From Erwinia phyllosphaerae (GTDB lineage: Bacteria; Pseudomonadota; Gammaproteobacteria; Enterobacterales; Enterobacteriaceae), in NCBI RefSeq assembly GCF_019132875.1, contig NZ_JAHSPF010000012.1:62001-126000 (forward strand): 64,000 nt of DNA, written 5' to 3'. The number at the start of each line of letters is the position of its first letter. Positions within the stretch are counted from its first letter, which is position 1. Below the pieces are notes generated by a model, which saw nothing but the letters and a program-made list of their open reading frames with translations, had not been told where the DNA came from and searched no databases. A program made the position numbers and the translations under genes. Shown here one piece after another: positions 20,257 through 30,313 of this stretch.

Positions 20257-21792
20257 TTACGGGAATCGACGCCTGCGGCTACCGAGCACGGCGGCCGCGC
20301 CGAAAATCAGCGTAGCAATCCACACGCTCCAGTTACCGAAGCGGGCATAAGGCGTCAGGCCACGGGTTGGCGTAACGTCCGCAGCCAGTACGCCAGGCGC
20401 AAACTGGGGGATCATCTCTTCCGCGTCGCCGTCAGCATTGATCACTGCCGTCACGCCGTTATTGGTATCGCGCAGCAGCGGACGTCCCAGTTCAAGCGCT
20501 CGCATCCGCGCCATCTGAAAATGCTGCCACGGGCCGATTGAGTGGCCAAACCAGGCATCGTTAGAAATCGTCAGCAGGAAATCCGTATCCGGGCGGAAGT
20601 TGTCCCGCACCTGTTGTCCCAGCACGATTTCATAGCAGATAGCGGCCGTCAGTTTATAGCCGTTTACCTCCAGCTGAGGCTGTAAATAGGCCCCGCGGCT
20701 AAAGGAAGACATAGGCAAATCGAAAAACGGTGCCAGCGGGCGCAGAAGGGTTTCCAGCGGCACGAACTCGCCAAAAGGTACCAGATGGTTTTTCTGATAG
20801 CGATTACCGCTTTCGTAGCTGTAGGGCTTTTTATCGCCCAATACCACGATGGAGTTGTAGTCGTGATAGCGATTGTTTTCCAGCCGCGAGTCGACGATAC
20901 CGGTGATCAGGCCGCTGTTCTGCGAGCGTAGTTCACGATCAATAGTTTGCAAAAAAGGCTGCTGGTTTGATTCCAGATCGGGAATAGCCGATTCGGGCCA
21001 GATAATCAGCGGCGCTTTGCCGACATAGGGACGGGTCAGGCCAGTGTAGGTTTTCAGCGTGTTAAGCAGCTGGTTGGCATCCCACTTCAGCGACTGGGGA
21101 ATATTGCCCTGTACCAGCGCGACGTTAACCGTGCGTTCCGGCTGCAGCTGATACCAGCTGAGCATGCGCAGCGGCCACGGAAGCAGCAGCAACGCCAGCG
21201 CGCCCACTGCCGCAATCCACTGACGTCTGGCCGCGCTATAAACGATCAGGCCGGCAACAATTGTCAGCACAAAGGTAATGCCTTCCACGCCGACCAGCGG
21301 CCCCAGTCCTTTTAACGGGCCGTCAATCTGGCTGTAGCCAAACTGCAGCCAGGGAAAGCCGGTGAGGATCCAGCCGCGCAAAAACTCGGTGATTTGCCAC
21401 AGCACGGGCGCGGCGAGCGTCAGCCGTAGCAGCGAGGTTTTGGGAAACAGACGGTTCAACAGTGCGGCAAACAGCATGGTATAAAGCGACAAATAAGCCG
21501 CCAGCAGGATCACCAAAAAGACGTTTACCGGGCCAGGCATGCCGCCAAAAGTGGCAATACTGACGTAAACCCAGTTGATGCCGCTGCCAAACAGGCCAAA
21601 GCCCCAGACGAAACCGATAGCGGTCGCCTGACGGGTGGTGCGGTTAAGCGTTAATGCCAGCAGTCCACAAAGCGCAATCAGCGCGGCGGGCCAGAAATCG
21701 TAAGGCGAAAACGCCAGGGTGCCAGAGGCACCCGTCAACAGCGCTAAAAGCAGGCGAACCCGCTGGCGCTGGTATAAAGAGGCAATAGCCAT
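20257..21792 (-). CDS. lnt: Apolipoprotein N-acyltransferase Lnt
   Basis: Inner-membrane enzyme that adds the third acyl chain to lipoproteins before Lol sorting. The 511-residue protein has about seven N-terminal membrane segments and a periplasmic nitrilase domain. Its catalytic triad is visible: Glu in IIWPESAIP, Lys in KNHLVPFGE and Cys in [10 protein letters not shown]. The start [19 protein letters not shown] at 21792 matches E. coli; longer frames overlap corC. It begins 7 bp after the corC stop. Confidence 0.98.
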   Translation of the reverse strand: MAIASLYQRQRVRLLLALLTGASGTLAFSPYDFWPAALIALCGLLALTLNRTTRQATAIGFVWGFGLFGSGINWVYVSIATFGGMPGPVNVFLVILLAAYLSLYTMLFAALLNRLFPKTSLLRLTLAAPVLWQITEFLRGWILTGFPWLQFGYSQIDGPLKGLGPLVGVEGITFVLTIVAGLIVYSAARRQWIAAVGALALLLLPWPLRMLSWYQLQPERTVNVALVQGNIPQSLKWDANQLLNTLKTYTGLTRPYVGKAPLIIWPESAIPDLESNQQPFLQTIDRELRSQNSGLITGIVDSRLENNRYHDYNSIVVLGDKKPYSYESGNRYQKNHLVPFGEFVPLETLLRPLAPFFDLPMSSFSRGAYLQPQLEVNGYKLTAAICYEIVLGQQVRDNFRPDTDFLLTISNDAWFGHSIGPWQHFQMARMRALELGRPLLRDTNNGVTAVINADGDAEEMIPQFAPGVLAADVTPTRGLTPYARFGNWSVWIATLIFGAAAVLGSRRRRFP

Positions 21793-21799
21793 AGAGAGG

Positions 21800-22678
21800 T
21801 TATTCTTCCAGTATCGGTTGCGGCGAGTTTTCCGGAATTCTGACGTGAACCTGAATAATACGACGGCTGTCGGCCATGGCAATCTTAAACTGATAGCCTT
21901 CGATCTCAACGCTTTCACCGCGTGCCGGTAAATGGCCAAACGCCTGCATTACCAGCCCGCCAATCGTATCCACTTCTTCATCGCTAAACTGCGTTTCGAA
22001 AATTTCATTAAAGTCTTCGATTGGCGTCAGGGCGCGCAGCGTATAGGTATGACGGCTCAGCTGACGGATATCGCGATCTTCTTCGTCGTCATATTCGTCT
22101 TCGATTTCGCCGACAATCAGCTCCAGAATATCTTCGATAGTCACCAGACCGGAAACACCGCCAAACTCATCAATCACAATCGCCATGTGGTAGCGCTGCG
22201 AACGAAACTCTTTCAGCATGCGGTCGACACGCTTGCTTTCCGGAACCACGACGGCCGGACGCAACACTTTTTCAATGCTGAACGGGGCTGATTCGCTGCT
22301 CATAAACGGCAGCAAATCTTTTGCCATCAGAATGCCTTCAACGTGGTCCTTATCTTCGCTAATAACCGGAAAGCGAGAGTGGGCGGATTCAATGATCGTG
22401 TCCAGGCACTCGTCGAGCGACTGGTTACGCTTTAGCGTCACCATCTGTGAGCGCGGGATCATAATGTCGCGCACGCGCTGTTCCGCGATGTCCATGACCC
22501 CTTCGAGCATGTCGCGGGTATCCTGGTCGATCAGCTCGTTCTGCTCGGAATCACGGATCAGTTCCAGCAGGTCGTCACGGTTTTTGGGCTCACCATGAAA
22601 CAGCTGGTTGAGGATAAGGGTGAAAAATCCCTTTTTACTACTGGGACTGTCGTTGTTCTGTGAATGGTCATCGCTCAT
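21800..22678 (-). CDS. corC: CorC/YbeX, CBS-pair and CorC_HlyC domain protein
   Basis: Cytoplasmic protein of 292 residues with two CBS domains (about 70-190) and a C-terminal CorC_HlyC domain. It has been linked to Co/Mg efflux through CorA and, in recent E. coli work, to ribosome quality under heat. The acidic stretch [13 protein letters not shown] is visible before the C-terminal domain. The start [19 protein letters not shown] agrees with the E. coli length. Its place between ybeY and lnt is conserved. Confidence 0.96.
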   Translation of the reverse strand: MSDDHSQNNDSPSSKKGFFTLILNQLFHGEPKNRDDLLELIRDSEQNELIDQDTRDMLEGVMDIAEQRVRDIMIPRSQMVTLKRNQSLDECLDTIIESAHSRFPVISEDKDHVEGILMAKDLLPFMSSESAPFSIEKVLRPAVVVPESKRVDRMLKEFRSQRYHMAIVIDEFGGVSGLVTIEDILELIVGEIEDEYDDEEDRDIRQLSRHTYTLRALTPIEDFNEIFETQFSDEEVDTIGGLVMQAFGHLPARGESVEIEGYQFKIAMADSRRIIQVHVRIPENSPQPILEE

Positions 22679-22748
22679 GGCGTTTTTGTTTCTGTCACTC
22701 TTATTGAGATTAAGGGTGCCCCTTCCGGAAAGCGGGAAGGGACGCGGT

Positions 22749-23219
22749 TTACAAATCTTTCTCCGAAATGTACGGGTCGTCATAACCAAGAGCAAGCATT
22801 ATCTCGGTCTCGATCGATTCCATCTCTTCGGCTTCGTCGTCTTCAATATGGTCATAGCCTAGCAAATGCAGACTGCCGTGCACCACCATGTGCGCCCAGT
22901 GTGCCAGCAGCGGCTTCTCCTGCTCTGCCGCTTCCTGTTCCACGACCTGGCGGCAAATAATCAAATCGCCCAGCAGCGGCAGCTCAATACCCGGCGGCGC
23001 TTCAAACGGAAACGACAGCACGTTAGTGGGCTTATCTTTGCTGCGGTAGGTGTGATTCAATTCACGGCTCTCGGCCTCATCGACCAGGCGAATCGTCACT
23101 TCACTCTCTTCCTGAAACTGCGGCAGCACCGCTTCCAGCCAGCGCTGAAAATCAGATTCTGCCGGTAATCCTGCCGGTTGTTCACATGCCAGCTGTAAAT
23201 CCAGTATTACGGTACTCAT
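22749..23219 (-). CDS. ybeY: Endoribonuclease YbeY
   Basis: Zinc-dependent endoribonuclease involved in 16S rRNA 3' end maturation and ribosome quality control. The metal site [11 protein letters not shown] is intact. The 156 residues match the family. Its start overlaps the ybeZ stop by 4 bp, so YbeY and its partner ATPase are coupled. Confidence 0.97.
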   Translation of the reverse strand: MSTVILDLQLACEQPAGLPAESDFQRWLEAVLPQFQEESEVTIRLVDEAESRELNHTYRSKDKPTNVLSFPFEAPPGIELPLLGDLIICRQVVEQEAAEQEKPLLAHWAHMVVHGSLHLLGYDHIEDDEAEEMESIETEIMLALGYDDPYISEKDL

Positions 23220-24277
23220 TTAGGCTCCTGCGCGGCCTGCTGCATTGCCAGCGCCTCGCGTTTACGTTCTTCCGCCAGCGCATCGCGGCGTTTTTGGTCG
23301 GCTGCTTCCCATGCCTCATAGGCAATCACCACGCGGGCAACGACCGGATGACGCACCACGTCTTCACTGTGGAAGAAGTTAAAGCTGATCTCTTCCACTT
23401 CTGACAGCACTTCGATAGCGTGGCGCAGACCCGACTTCAGGTTGCGCGGCAGGTCAATCTGCGTCACGTCGCCGGTGATGACCGCTTTAGAGTTAAAGCC
23501 GATGCGGGTCAGGAACATTTTCATCTGTTCAATGGTGGTGTTCTGGCTTTCATCCAGGATGATAAACGCGTCGTTCAGCGTTCGGCCACGCATATAGGCC
23601 AGCGGCGCAACTTCAATAACGTTACGTTCGATAAGCTTTTCAACGCGTTCAAAACCCAGCATCTCAAACAGCGCGTCGTAAAGCGGACGGAGATAGGGGT
23701 CAACCTTCTGGCTGAGGTCGCCTGGCAGAAAGCCCAGCTTCTCGCCAGCCTCTACGGCCGGACGCGTCAGCAGGATACGACGGACTTCCTGACGCTCCAG
23801 CGCATCCACCGCTGCCGCCACCGCCAGATAGGTTTTCCCTGTCCCGGCAGGCCCAACGCCAAAGGTGATGTCGTGATCGAGCATGTTGGCGACGTACTGC
23901 GCCTGGTTTGGCGTACGCGGTTTGATTACGCCGCGTTTGGTCTTGATATTTACCGCTTTGCCATATTCCGGCACGCTGTCGGCTGACTGTTCCAGCACCC
24001 GGCTCTCTTTAATGGCCAGATGAATTTGCTCGGGATCGATATCGGGGATATGTCCACGCACGGGAGCCGTATCAACATACAGGTCGCGCAGAATGCGCGC
24101 GGCGGCATCCACGGTCAATGACTTGCCGACCAGCTTAAAGGCGTTATCGCGACGGTTGATCTCAATGCCTAACCGACGTTCCAGCTGCTTGATATTATCG
24201 TCAAACGGGCCGCACAGGCTCAGCAGACGGTGATTATCAGCAGGTTCTAAGGTTATTTCGCGTGTCTCAATATTCAA
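23216..24277 (-). CDS. ybeZ: PhoH-family ATPase YbeZ
   Basis: Cytoplasmic ATPase that partners YbeY. The 353-residue protein has Walker A GPAGTGKT, Walker [11 protein letters not shown] and the long PhoH core with [21 protein letters not shown]. The start codon is TTG at 24277 behind AAGGAT. The charged C-terminal tail ([19 protein letters not shown]) is slightly longer than in E. coli. Confidence 0.96.
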   Translation of the reverse strand: MNIETREITLEPADNHRLLSLCGPFDDNIKQLERRLGIEINRRDNAFKLVGKSLTVDAAARILRDLYVDTAPVRGHIPDIDPEQIHLAIKESRVLEQSADSVPEYGKAVNIKTKRGVIKPRTPNQAQYVANMLDHDITFGVGPAGTGKTYLAVAAAVDALERQEVRRILLTRPAVEAGEKLGFLPGDLSQKVDPYLRPLYDALFEMLGFERVEKLIERNVIEVAPLAYMRGRTLNDAFIILDESQNTTIEQMKMFLTRIGFNSKAVITGDVTQIDLPRNLKSGLRHAIEVLSEVEEISFNFFHSEDVVRHPVVARVVIAYEAWEAADQKRRDALAEERKREALAMQQAAQEPK

Positions 24278-24444
24278 ACTAATCCTTTGGGTCGCTCAGG
24301 GCCAGGTTGAGGATGGCGTTGTATCAGCTTGCCACGCGCTAAGAGCGTGACCGTAAGGGAATTATTTATGGCAGCGCAACAATGCGCAAGCACAGGAAGG
24401 GATATTTGGGCACTGCCTGCAGAAAGCAAGACGCGTTTTCACTA

Positions 24445-24474
24445 TTAAAGCGGCGAACCTGTGAGGCTCGCCGC
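24445..24474 (-). terminator. Terminator downstream of miaB
   Basis: Stem GCGGCGA/TCGCCGC (24468-24474 with 24450-24456) just past the miaB stop codon, followed by TTTAAT on the minus strand. Probable intrinsic terminator between miaB and the ybeZ operon. Confidence 0.65.
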
Positions 24475-24489
24475 AGAAGCCAGATAACA

Positions 24490-25914
24490 TCAAGGCTGGA
24501 ACAGACCCACACCCAGCTCGTTCTCTTTACGCGTGCGCGCGATAACGGAAGCGGGCGTTTCACTGGTGCGCAGGCCCATCTGCTCTTCGGTACGGATGAC
24601 TTTGCCGCGCAGAGAGTTGGTGTAGACATCGACGATTTCTACATCGACAAATTTACCAATCATCTCCGGCGTGCCTTCGAAGTTAACCACACGGTTGTTT
24701 TCAGTGCGGCCTGAAAGCTCCATCACGTTTTTACGCGAGGTACCTTCCACCAGAATACGCTGCACGGTGCCTACCATGCGGCGGCTCCACGCCATCGCCT
24801 GCTGGTTAATGCGATCCTGGAGGATCCACAGGCGCTGCTTTTTCTCTTCTTCCGGTACGTCGTCCGGCAAGTCGGCGGCTGGCGTGCCCGGGCGTGCAGA
24901 ATAGATAAAGCTATAGCTGGTGTCGAAATTGACCTCGCCAATCAGCTTCATGGTCTGCTCAAAATCCTGCTGGGTTTCGCCCGGGAAGCCAATAATAAAG
25001 TCCGAGCTTATCTGGATATCCGGACGGGCCGCGCGCAGTTTGCGAATAATCGCTTTATATTCCAGGGCGGTATGTGCGCGTTTCATCAGCGTCAGAATAC
25101 GGTCGGCACCGCTCTGTACCGGCAGATGCAGGAAGCTGACCAGCTCCGGCGTATCGCGATAGACTTCAATGATATCGTCAGTAAACTCGATCGGATGGCT
25201 GGTGGTAAAGCGAATGCGGTCAATGCCGTCGATGGCGGCAACCAGGCGCAGCAGGTCAGCAAAGGTGCACAGCTCGCCGTCAAAGGTTTCGCCGCGATAG
25301 GCGTTAACGTTTTGGCCCAGCAGATTAACTTCACGTACGCCTTGTGCCGCCAGCTGAGCGATTTCAAACAGAATGTCGTCGCAAGGGCGGCTGACTTCTT
25401 CTCCACGGGTATAAGGCACCACGCAGAACGTACAGTACTTATTACACCCTTCCATAATCGAAACGAAGGCCGACGGGCCATCTGCTTTCGGTTCTGGCAG
25501 GCGGTCAAATTTTTCGATTTCCGGGAAGCTGATGTCGACAATCGGGCTTTTAGAACCGCGCACGGTATTGATCATTTCCGGCAGGCGGTGCAGCGTCTGC
25601 GGGCCAAAAACGATATCGACAAAATTCGCGCGCTGGCGAATATGATCGCCTTCCTGCGACGCTACACAGCCGCCTACGCCGATGACTACATCGGGATTGC
25701 GATCTTTCAGCGTTTTCCAACGTCCAAGCTGATGGAAAACTTTTTCCTGGGCCTTTTCACGGATGGAGCAGGTGTTGAGCAGCAGCACGTCGGCTTCTTC
25801 CGCTACTTCCGTCAGAGAATAGCCGTGAGTGCTGTTTAACAGGTCGGCCATTTTGGATGAGTCGTACTCATTCATCTGACAGCCCCAGGTTTTGATATAC
25901 AGTTTTTTCGTCAT
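24490..25914 (-). CDS. miaB: tRNA-2-methylthio-N6-dimethylallyladenosine synthase MiaB
   Basis: Radical-SAM methylthiotransferase that converts i6A37 to ms2i6A37 in tRNAs reading U-starting codons. The 474 residues match E. coli. The N-terminal UPF0004 domain binds the auxiliary cluster with Cys in [22 protein letters not shown] and [11 protein letters not shown]. The radical-SAM motif is CNKYCTFC, and a TRAM domain ends the protein. The start [15 protein letters not shown] at 25914 is the family start; the frame is open further upstream without similarity. Confidence 0.98.
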   Translation of the reverse strand: MTKKLYIKTWGCQMNEYDSSKMADLLNSTHGYSLTEVAEEADVLLLNTCSIREKAQEKVFHQLGRWKTLKDRNPDVVIGVGGCVASQEGDHIRQRANFVDIVFGPQTLHRLPEMINTVRGSKSPIVDISFPEIEKFDRLPEPKADGPSAFVSIMEGCNKYCTFCVVPYTRGEEVSRPCDDILFEIAQLAAQGVREVNLLGQNVNAYRGETFDGELCTFADLLRLVAAIDGIDRIRFTTSHPIEFTDDIIEVYRDTPELVSFLHLPVQSGADRILTLMKRAHTALEYKAIIRKLRAARPDIQISSDFIIGFPGETQQDFEQTMKLIGEVNFDTSYSFIYSARPGTPAADLPDDVPEEEKKQRLWILQDRINQQAMAWSRRMVGTVQRILVEGTSRKNVMELSGRTENNRVVNFEGTPEMIGKFVDVEIVDVYTNSLRGKVIRTEEQMGLRTSETPASVIARTRKENELGVGLFQP

Positions 25915-26074
25915 CTGGTTGCCATTTGTCATGCAGGAGGTAATGCAGGAGGCGTATTGTAAAGCTTTGCCGCTGTGGTGACCAGCGCCCTGCCGTTTTC
26001 TCAACAGCTGCTAAAAATCCGGTACACTAAGGTTAACAGAATTAGCTCGTCAGACGTCCACTGGACAGGAAAAT

Positions 26075-27256
26075 ATGATGACAGAAATAATGCAAAAATG
26101 GGATGTCGCTATTGTCGGTGGCGGAATGGTGGGCGCGGCGCTGGCAAGCGGACTGGCGACGCAGGGATTTAAGGTAACGGTGCTGGAAAAACAGATCCCA
26201 GCCGAATTCAACGATCGGAGCGAGCCGGATATCAGAATTTCTGCCCTGGGCGCTTCTTCGGTTGACCTGTTGAAGCAGCTGGAGGTCTGGCCGGGCATCC
26301 AGGCTATGCGCTGCACGCCGTACCGCAAGCTGGAAACCTGGGAGTGGCAAACGGCGAACGTCAGCTTCGATGCGGCGTCACTTGGTTTGCCCGAGCTGGG
26401 TTATATGGTCGAAAACAGCATCCTGCAAAGAGCGCTCTGGGAGCGGCTACAGCAGCAGGAGGTATTGCTGACGGCACCGGCAAAGCTAAAAACGCTGCAT
26501 TCCTGTAACGGCGGCTGGCAGTTAACGCTGGAAAATGGCGATAAGCTGAACGCCAGGCTGGTGATAGGGGCCGACGGCGCGAATTCTCAGGTACGGCAGC
26601 TGGCGGGCATAGGAATACGTGGCTGGAACTATGCTCAATCCTGCATGTTAATCAGCGTGCGCTGCGAGCACGATGCGGGAGACTGCACCTGGCAGCATTT
26701 TACGCCAGCAGGGCCAAGAGCATTTCTGCCGCTGTCTGACGGCTGGGCTTCTCTGGTGTGGTATGACAGCCCGGCACGCATTCGTCAGCTACAGGCGATG
26801 AATATGGCGCAGCTCTCTGCCGAGATAAAAACGCATTTTCCGGCGCGATTAGGCAAAGTAACGCCGGTTGCTGCGGGATCTTTCCCGCTGGTTCGCCGCC
26901 ATGCCACCCGCTACGTTTTGCCAGGCCTGGCGCTGGTGGGCGATGCAGCCCATACCATTAACCCACTGGCGGGGCAGGGCGTTAATCTCGGCTATCGCGA
27001 CGTGGATGCATTAATCGATATCCTTAGCGCCTCACGGGAGCGGGCAGAAGATTGGGCTGCAGAAAGAGTTTTGCTGCGTTATCAGCGTTCCCGGCAGAAA
27101 GATAATCTGCTGATGCAGAGCGGTATGGATCTTTTCTATTTTGCTTTCAGTACCCAGGCCGCGCCTTTACGCATTTTACGCAATATAGGGTTGATGGCCG
27201 CTGAACGTTCTGGCGTGTTAAAACGTCAGGCGCTGCGTTACGCGTTGGGATTATAG
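26075..27256 (+). CDS. ubiF: 3-demethoxyubiquinol 3-hydroxylase UbiF
   Basis: FAD-dependent monooxygenase of ubiquinone biosynthesis. The 393-residue protein has the dinucleotide-binding GGGMVGAALASGLA near the N-terminus, DGANSQVRQLAGIG, and the second FAD motif GDAAHTINPLAGQGVNLGYRD. The start ATG at 26075 has AGGA five bases upstream; a second ATG follows immediately. It diverges from miaB. Confidence 0.97.
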   Translation: MMTEIMQKWDVAIVGGGMVGAALASGLATQGFKVTVLEKQIPAEFNDRSEPDIRISALGASSVDLLKQLEVWPGIQAMRCTPYRKLETWEWQTANVSFDAASLGLPELGYMVENSILQRALWERLQQQEVLLTAPAKLKTLHSCNGGWQLTLENGDKLNARLVIGADGANSQVRQLAGIGIRGWNYAQSCMLISVRCEHDAGDCTWQHFTPAGPRAFLPLSDGWASLVWYDSPARIRQLQAMNMAQLSAEIKTHFPARLGKVTPVAAGSFPLVRRHATRYVLPGLALVGDAAHTINPLAGQGVNLGYRDVDALIDILSASRERAEDWAAERVLLRYQRSRQKDNLLMQSGMDLFYFAFSTQAAPLRILRNIGLMAAERSGVLKRQALRYALGL

Positions 27257-27424
27257 GCAGTGGTGTGACATCCACAGTTGTAAGCTGTCCTGGCGTCTCT
27301 GTGCGCCAGCATGGCACTTAACGGAATAGCTTCTCTTTTAGCTGGCGCATCGTCGTATCCGGATAGCTTTTGCTTTAGCAAGCGCACCGCTATAAGAAGT
27401 TGCGTTTCACCAGGCGACAGACGT

Positions 27425-27450
27425 AAAAAAGCCCGCTTGCGCGGGCTTCT
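27425..27450 (-). terminator. Terminator of the tRNA operon (also usable by ubiF)
   Basis: Stem GCCCGC/GCGGGC with loop TTGC (27431-27446). The minus strand continues into a T-run, directly past the last tRNA. The plus-strand side is also T-rich, so it may act in both directions. Confidence 0.85.
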
Positions 27451-27458
27451 TTACTTAT

Positions 27459-27533
27459 TGGCTGGGGTGCAGGGATTCGAACCCCGGAATGCTGGTATCA
27501 GAAACCAGTGCCTTACCGCTTGGCGACACCCCA
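27459..27533 (-). tRNA. glnX: tRNA-Gln (CTG)
   Basis: 75-nt cloverleaf including an encoded CCA end. The anticodon loop TTCTGAT gives anticodon CTG. It is last in the transcription order of the cluster and appears identical to the copy at 27575. Confidence 0.97.
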
Positions 27534-27574
27534 ATTTCTTGGGTGCGATCCGTTTGCACAGATCGTCTTTTTTA

Positions 27575-27649
27575 TGGCTGGGGTGCAGGGATTCGAACCC
27601 CGGAATGCTGGTATCAGAAACCAGTGCCTTACCGCTTGGCGACACCCCA
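27575..27649 (-). tRNA. glnV: tRNA-Gln (CTG)
   Basis: Same sequence as the copy at 27459, with anticodon CTG in loop TTCTGAT and an encoded CCA end. About 40 bp of spacer separate the two copies. Confidence 0.97.
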
Positions 27650-27656
27650 ATAAAAT

Positions 27657-27733
27657 TGGTGGCTACTACGGGAATCGAACCTGTGACCCCAGCATTATGA
27701 GTGCTGTGCTCTAACCAGCTGAGCTAAGTAGCC
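27657..27733 (-). tRNA. metU: tRNA-Met, elongator (CAT)
   Basis: 77-nt cloverleaf beginning GGCTACTTAGCTCAG, with anticodon loop CTCATAA (CAT) and an encoded CCA. The G1-C72 pair and the overall sequence mark it as an elongator. It appears identical to the copy at 28069. Confidence 0.97.
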
Positions 27734-27769
27734 TAATTTTACTGCGTTACAACTATACAACATTCTGAC

Positions 27770-27844
27770 TGGCTGGGATACCTGGATTCGAACCAGGGAA
27801 TGCCGGTATCAAAAACCGGTGCCTTACCGCTTGGCGATATCCCA
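27770..27844 (-). tRNA. glnW: tRNA-Gln (TTG)
   Basis: 75-nt cloverleaf with anticodon loop TTTTGAT (TTG) and an encoded CCA. The acceptor stem reads TGGGATA, differing from the neighbouring copy by one compensated base pair. Confidence 0.97.
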
Positions 27845-27879
27845 ATGTCCGTAAACAAGTCACTAACCATCAGAAAAAC

Positions 27880-27954
27880 TGGCTGGGGTACCTGGATTCG
27901 AACCAGGGAATGCCGGTATCAAAAACCGGTGCCTTACCGCTTGGCGATACCCCA
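27880..27954 (-). tRNA. glnU: tRNA-Gln (TTG)
   Basis: 75-nt cloverleaf with anticodon TTG and an encoded CCA. The acceptor stem reads TGGGGTA paired with TACCCCA, whereas the copy at 27770 has A-T at that position. Confidence 0.97.
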
Positions 27955-27974
27955 TCCGTGCATTGCGATGAAAA

Positions 27975-28059
27975 TGGTGCGGGAGGCGAGACTTGAACTC
28001 GCACACCTTGCGGCGCCAGAACCTAAATCTGGTGCGTCTACCAATTTCGCCACTCCCGC
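27975..28059 (-). tRNA. leuW: tRNA-Leu (TAG)
   Basis: 85-nt type II tRNA with a long variable arm, anticodon loop TTTAGGT (TAG), 5' end GCGGGAGTGGCGAAATTGG and an encoded CCA. It is second in the transcript. Confidence 0.97.
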
Positions 28060-28068
28060 AAAAAAAGA

Positions 28069-28145
28069 TGGTGGCTACTACGGGAATCGAACCTGTGACC
28101 CCAGCATTATGAGTGCTGTGCTCTAACCAGCTGAGCTAAGTAGCC
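28069..28145 (-). tRNA. metT: tRNA-Met, elongator (CAT)
   Basis: First tRNA of the cluster, apparently identical to the copy at 27657, with anticodon CAT and an encoded CCA. The order Met-Leu-Gln-Gln-Met-Gln-Gln is the same as in the E. coli metT operon. Confidence 0.97.
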
Positions 28146-28184
28146 ATCTTTTTTCACGTCACCTTCATCGGCGTTGCGGGGCGC

Positions 28185-28213
28185 ATTATGCTAAGTTGAC
28201 CTGAAAGCGTCAA
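28185..28213 (-). promoter_or_regulatory. Sigma-70 promoter of the tRNA operon
   Basis: On the minus strand a TTGACG -35 box (28208-28213) is followed by a 17-base spacer and a CATAAT -10 box (28185-28190). The next bases, GCGCCCCGC, form a G+C-rich discriminator of the kind found at stringently controlled stable-RNA promoters. It lies about 40 bp upstream of metT. Confidence 0.85.
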
Positions 28214-28322
28214 CAAGTTTTTTCCCGTTTTTTTGCTGAAATGATTCGTTTGTCTGGCTTATAACCAGTATGGCGACTAAATCAGCAAAACTTGCCCTTT
28301 TAACGCGTTTTTTTAAACAACA

Positions 28323-28342
28323 ACGGGCCGCTGGCGACCCGT
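28323..28342 (-). terminator. Possible terminator downstream of asnB
   Basis: Stem ACGGG/CCCGT extended by a further CGC/GCG pairing, about 20 bp past the asnB stop. The downstream tract TGTTGTTT is an imperfect U-run, so this is tentative. Confidence 0.4.
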
Positions 28343-28363
28343 TTTGTGAATAAAAGCCGTAAG

Positions 28364-30031
28364 TTATTTATAAGCGGACTGGTGGACGCCAACGGCGCGA
28401 CCGGAAGGATCGTCCATTGTTTTAAACGCCTCATCCCACTCGATAGCCTTGGCAGAAGAGCAGGCAACGGATGGACCACCCGGCACGCATTCTGCTGCGC
28501 TTGGCACAGGGAACAGCTCTTCAAAGATTTCCCGGTACAGATAACCTTCTTTAGAAGAAGGCGTGTTGTATGGGAAACGGAAATGCGCCGTTTGCAGCTG
28601 CTGATCGCTAACCTGCTTCGCCGCGACTTCTTTCAGCGTATCGATCCAGCTGTAGCCTACGCCGTCAGAGAACTGCTCTTTCTGGCGCCAGGCCACGCTT
28701 TCCGGTAAATAAGAGGAGAAGCATTCACGCAGGATATGCTTTTCCATCTTGCCGTTAGCGCCGCACATTTTGTCCGCCGGGTTAATACGCATCGCCACAT
28801 CGAGGAATTTTTTATCCAGGAAGGGCACGCGGGCTTCAACGCCCCAGGCAGACATCGCTTTGTTAGCGCGCGCGCAGTCAAACATATGTAAAGCCAGCAG
28901 CTTACGTACGTTCTCTTCGTGGAATTCTTTAGCGTTCGGCGCCTTGTGGAAATAGAGATAGCCGCCAAAGACTTCATCCGCGCCTTCTCCGGACAGCACC
29001 ATCTTAATACCCATCGCTTTGATCTTACGCGACATTAAATACATCGGCGTAGAAGCACGGATCGTGGTCACGTCGTAGGTTTCAATGTGGTAAATCACAT
29101 CGCGAATCGCATCCAGACCTTCCTGCACGGTAAAGTGGATTTCATGGTGTACCGTACCCAGATGGTCAGCCACGGATTTCGCTGCTTTCAGATCGGGGGA
29201 ACCTTCCAGGCCTACCGCGAAAGAGTGCAGCTGTGGCCACCATGCTTCGCTCTTATCCTGATCTTCTATACGCTTAGCCGCGAATTTTTTGGTCACGGCA
29301 GAAATAATAGAGGAGTCCAGTCCGCCAGACAGCAGCACGCCGTACGGCACGTCCGACATCAGATGGCTTTTAACAGCCTCTTCCAGCGCGTCTTTCAGCG
29401 CGGCAGCGTCGGTTTTGTTATCTTCAACCGCTTCATAGCTGAACCAGTCACGCTGCCAGTAACGGCGAATTTCGCCATCGGTGCTGGAAAGATAGCTTCC
29501 CGGCGGGAATTCTTTAATTGATTTGCACACCGGCACCAGCGCTTTCATTTCTGAAGCAACAAACAGGTTGCCATGTTCATCGTTGCCCATATACAGGGGA
29601 ATGATGCCGATATGGTCGCGGCCAACCAGATAAGTGTTTTTTACGCTGTCATACAGAATAAAGGCGAACATACCCTGCAGGTCGTCCAGAAAATCTACGC
29701 CCTTTTCCTGATAAAGCGCCAGAATAACTTCACAATCGGATTCGGTCTGGAACTCGTAGCGGCCGCTCAACTCTGCACGCAGCGCCTGATGGTTATAAAT
29801 TTCACCGTTTACCGCCAGCACGTGGGTATGGGCTGCGTTATAGAGAGGCTGTGCGCCGTTGTTAACGTCGACAATTGACAGACGCTCGTGGGCCAGAATT
29901 GCGTTATCGCCCGCGTAAACACCTGACCAGTCCGGGCCACGGTGACGCATTAAACGAGAAAGCTCTAACGCTTTCTTACGCAGTTCAACAGGATCGCTTT
30001 TAAGATCCAACACGCCAAAAATAGAACACAT
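28364..30031 (-). CDS. asnB: Asparagine synthetase B (glutamine-hydrolysing)
   Basis: Makes asparagine from aspartate, glutamine and ATP. The 555-residue protein starts MCSIFGVLD, so removal of Met exposes the catalytic N-terminal cysteine of the class II glutaminase domain (1-200). The synthetase domain carries the PP-loop SGGLDSS. The frame is open further upstream to 30139, but only the start at 30031 gives an N-terminal Cys. It lies between the tRNA operon and nagD as in E. coli, and about 280 bp of A+T-rich sequence upstream can hold its promoter. Confidence 0.98.
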   Translation of the reverse strand: MCSIFGVLDLKSDPVELRKKALELSRLMRHRGPDWSGVYAGDNAILAHERLSIVDVNNGAQPLYNAAHTHVLAVNGEIYNHQALRAELSGRYEFQTESDCEVILALYQEKGVDFLDDLQGMFAFILYDSVKNTYLVGRDHIGIIPLYMGNDEHGNLFVASEMKALVPVCKSIKEFPPGSYLSSTDGEIRRYWQRDWFSYEAVEDNKTDAAALKDALEEAVKSHLMSDVPYGVLLSGGLDSSIISAVTKKFAAKRIEDQDKSEAWWPQLHSFAVGLEGSPDLKAAKSVADHLGTVHHEIHFTVQEGLDAIRDVIYHIETYDVTTIRASTPMYLMSRKIKAMGIKMVLSGEGADEVFGGYLYFHKAPNAKEFHEENVRKLLALHMFDCARANKAMSAWGVEARVPFLDKKFLDVAMRINPADKMCGANGKMEKHILRECFSSYLPESVAWRQKEQFSDGVGYSWIDTLKEVAAKQVSDQQLQTAHFRFPYNTPSSKEGYLYREIFEELFPVPSAAECVPGGPSVACSSAKAIEWDEAFKTMDDPSGRAVGVHQSAYK

Positions 30032-30280
30032 AGCTAACTCCCTAATGGCATACCGCAACGGTAGTAATGATGAAAACAGAAACCGAGTGGCGAATTGTTC
30101 GCCCGATAGATAAGAAAATGCGCCAGATTGCGTGACCATGCAACTCTTTTAGCGTTTCGCTGCTAAATTACCTGTTTCATAGCCTTAAATATTGATGATT
30201 ATTTATTTTTAACGCCTTTTTATTGATGAATCTTCAATGAAGGCTGAATTACGGCTAAATTTTATACAGGGCCAAAAGAT

Positions 30281-30307
30281 TAAAAAGCCCGACGCGCTGG
30301 TCGGGCT
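30281..30307 (-). terminator. Terminator of the nagBACD operon
   Basis: Stem AGCCCGAC/GTCGGGCT with a 6-base loop (30286-30307), followed on the minus strand by TTTTTA, just past the nagD stop codon. Confidence 0.88.
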
Positions 30308-30313
30308 GAGGAT

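Noticed and set aside
27459-28145. Direct repeats resembling a CRISPR array
   Set aside because: The repeated units are complete tRNA genes with cloverleaf structure and encoded CCA ends.
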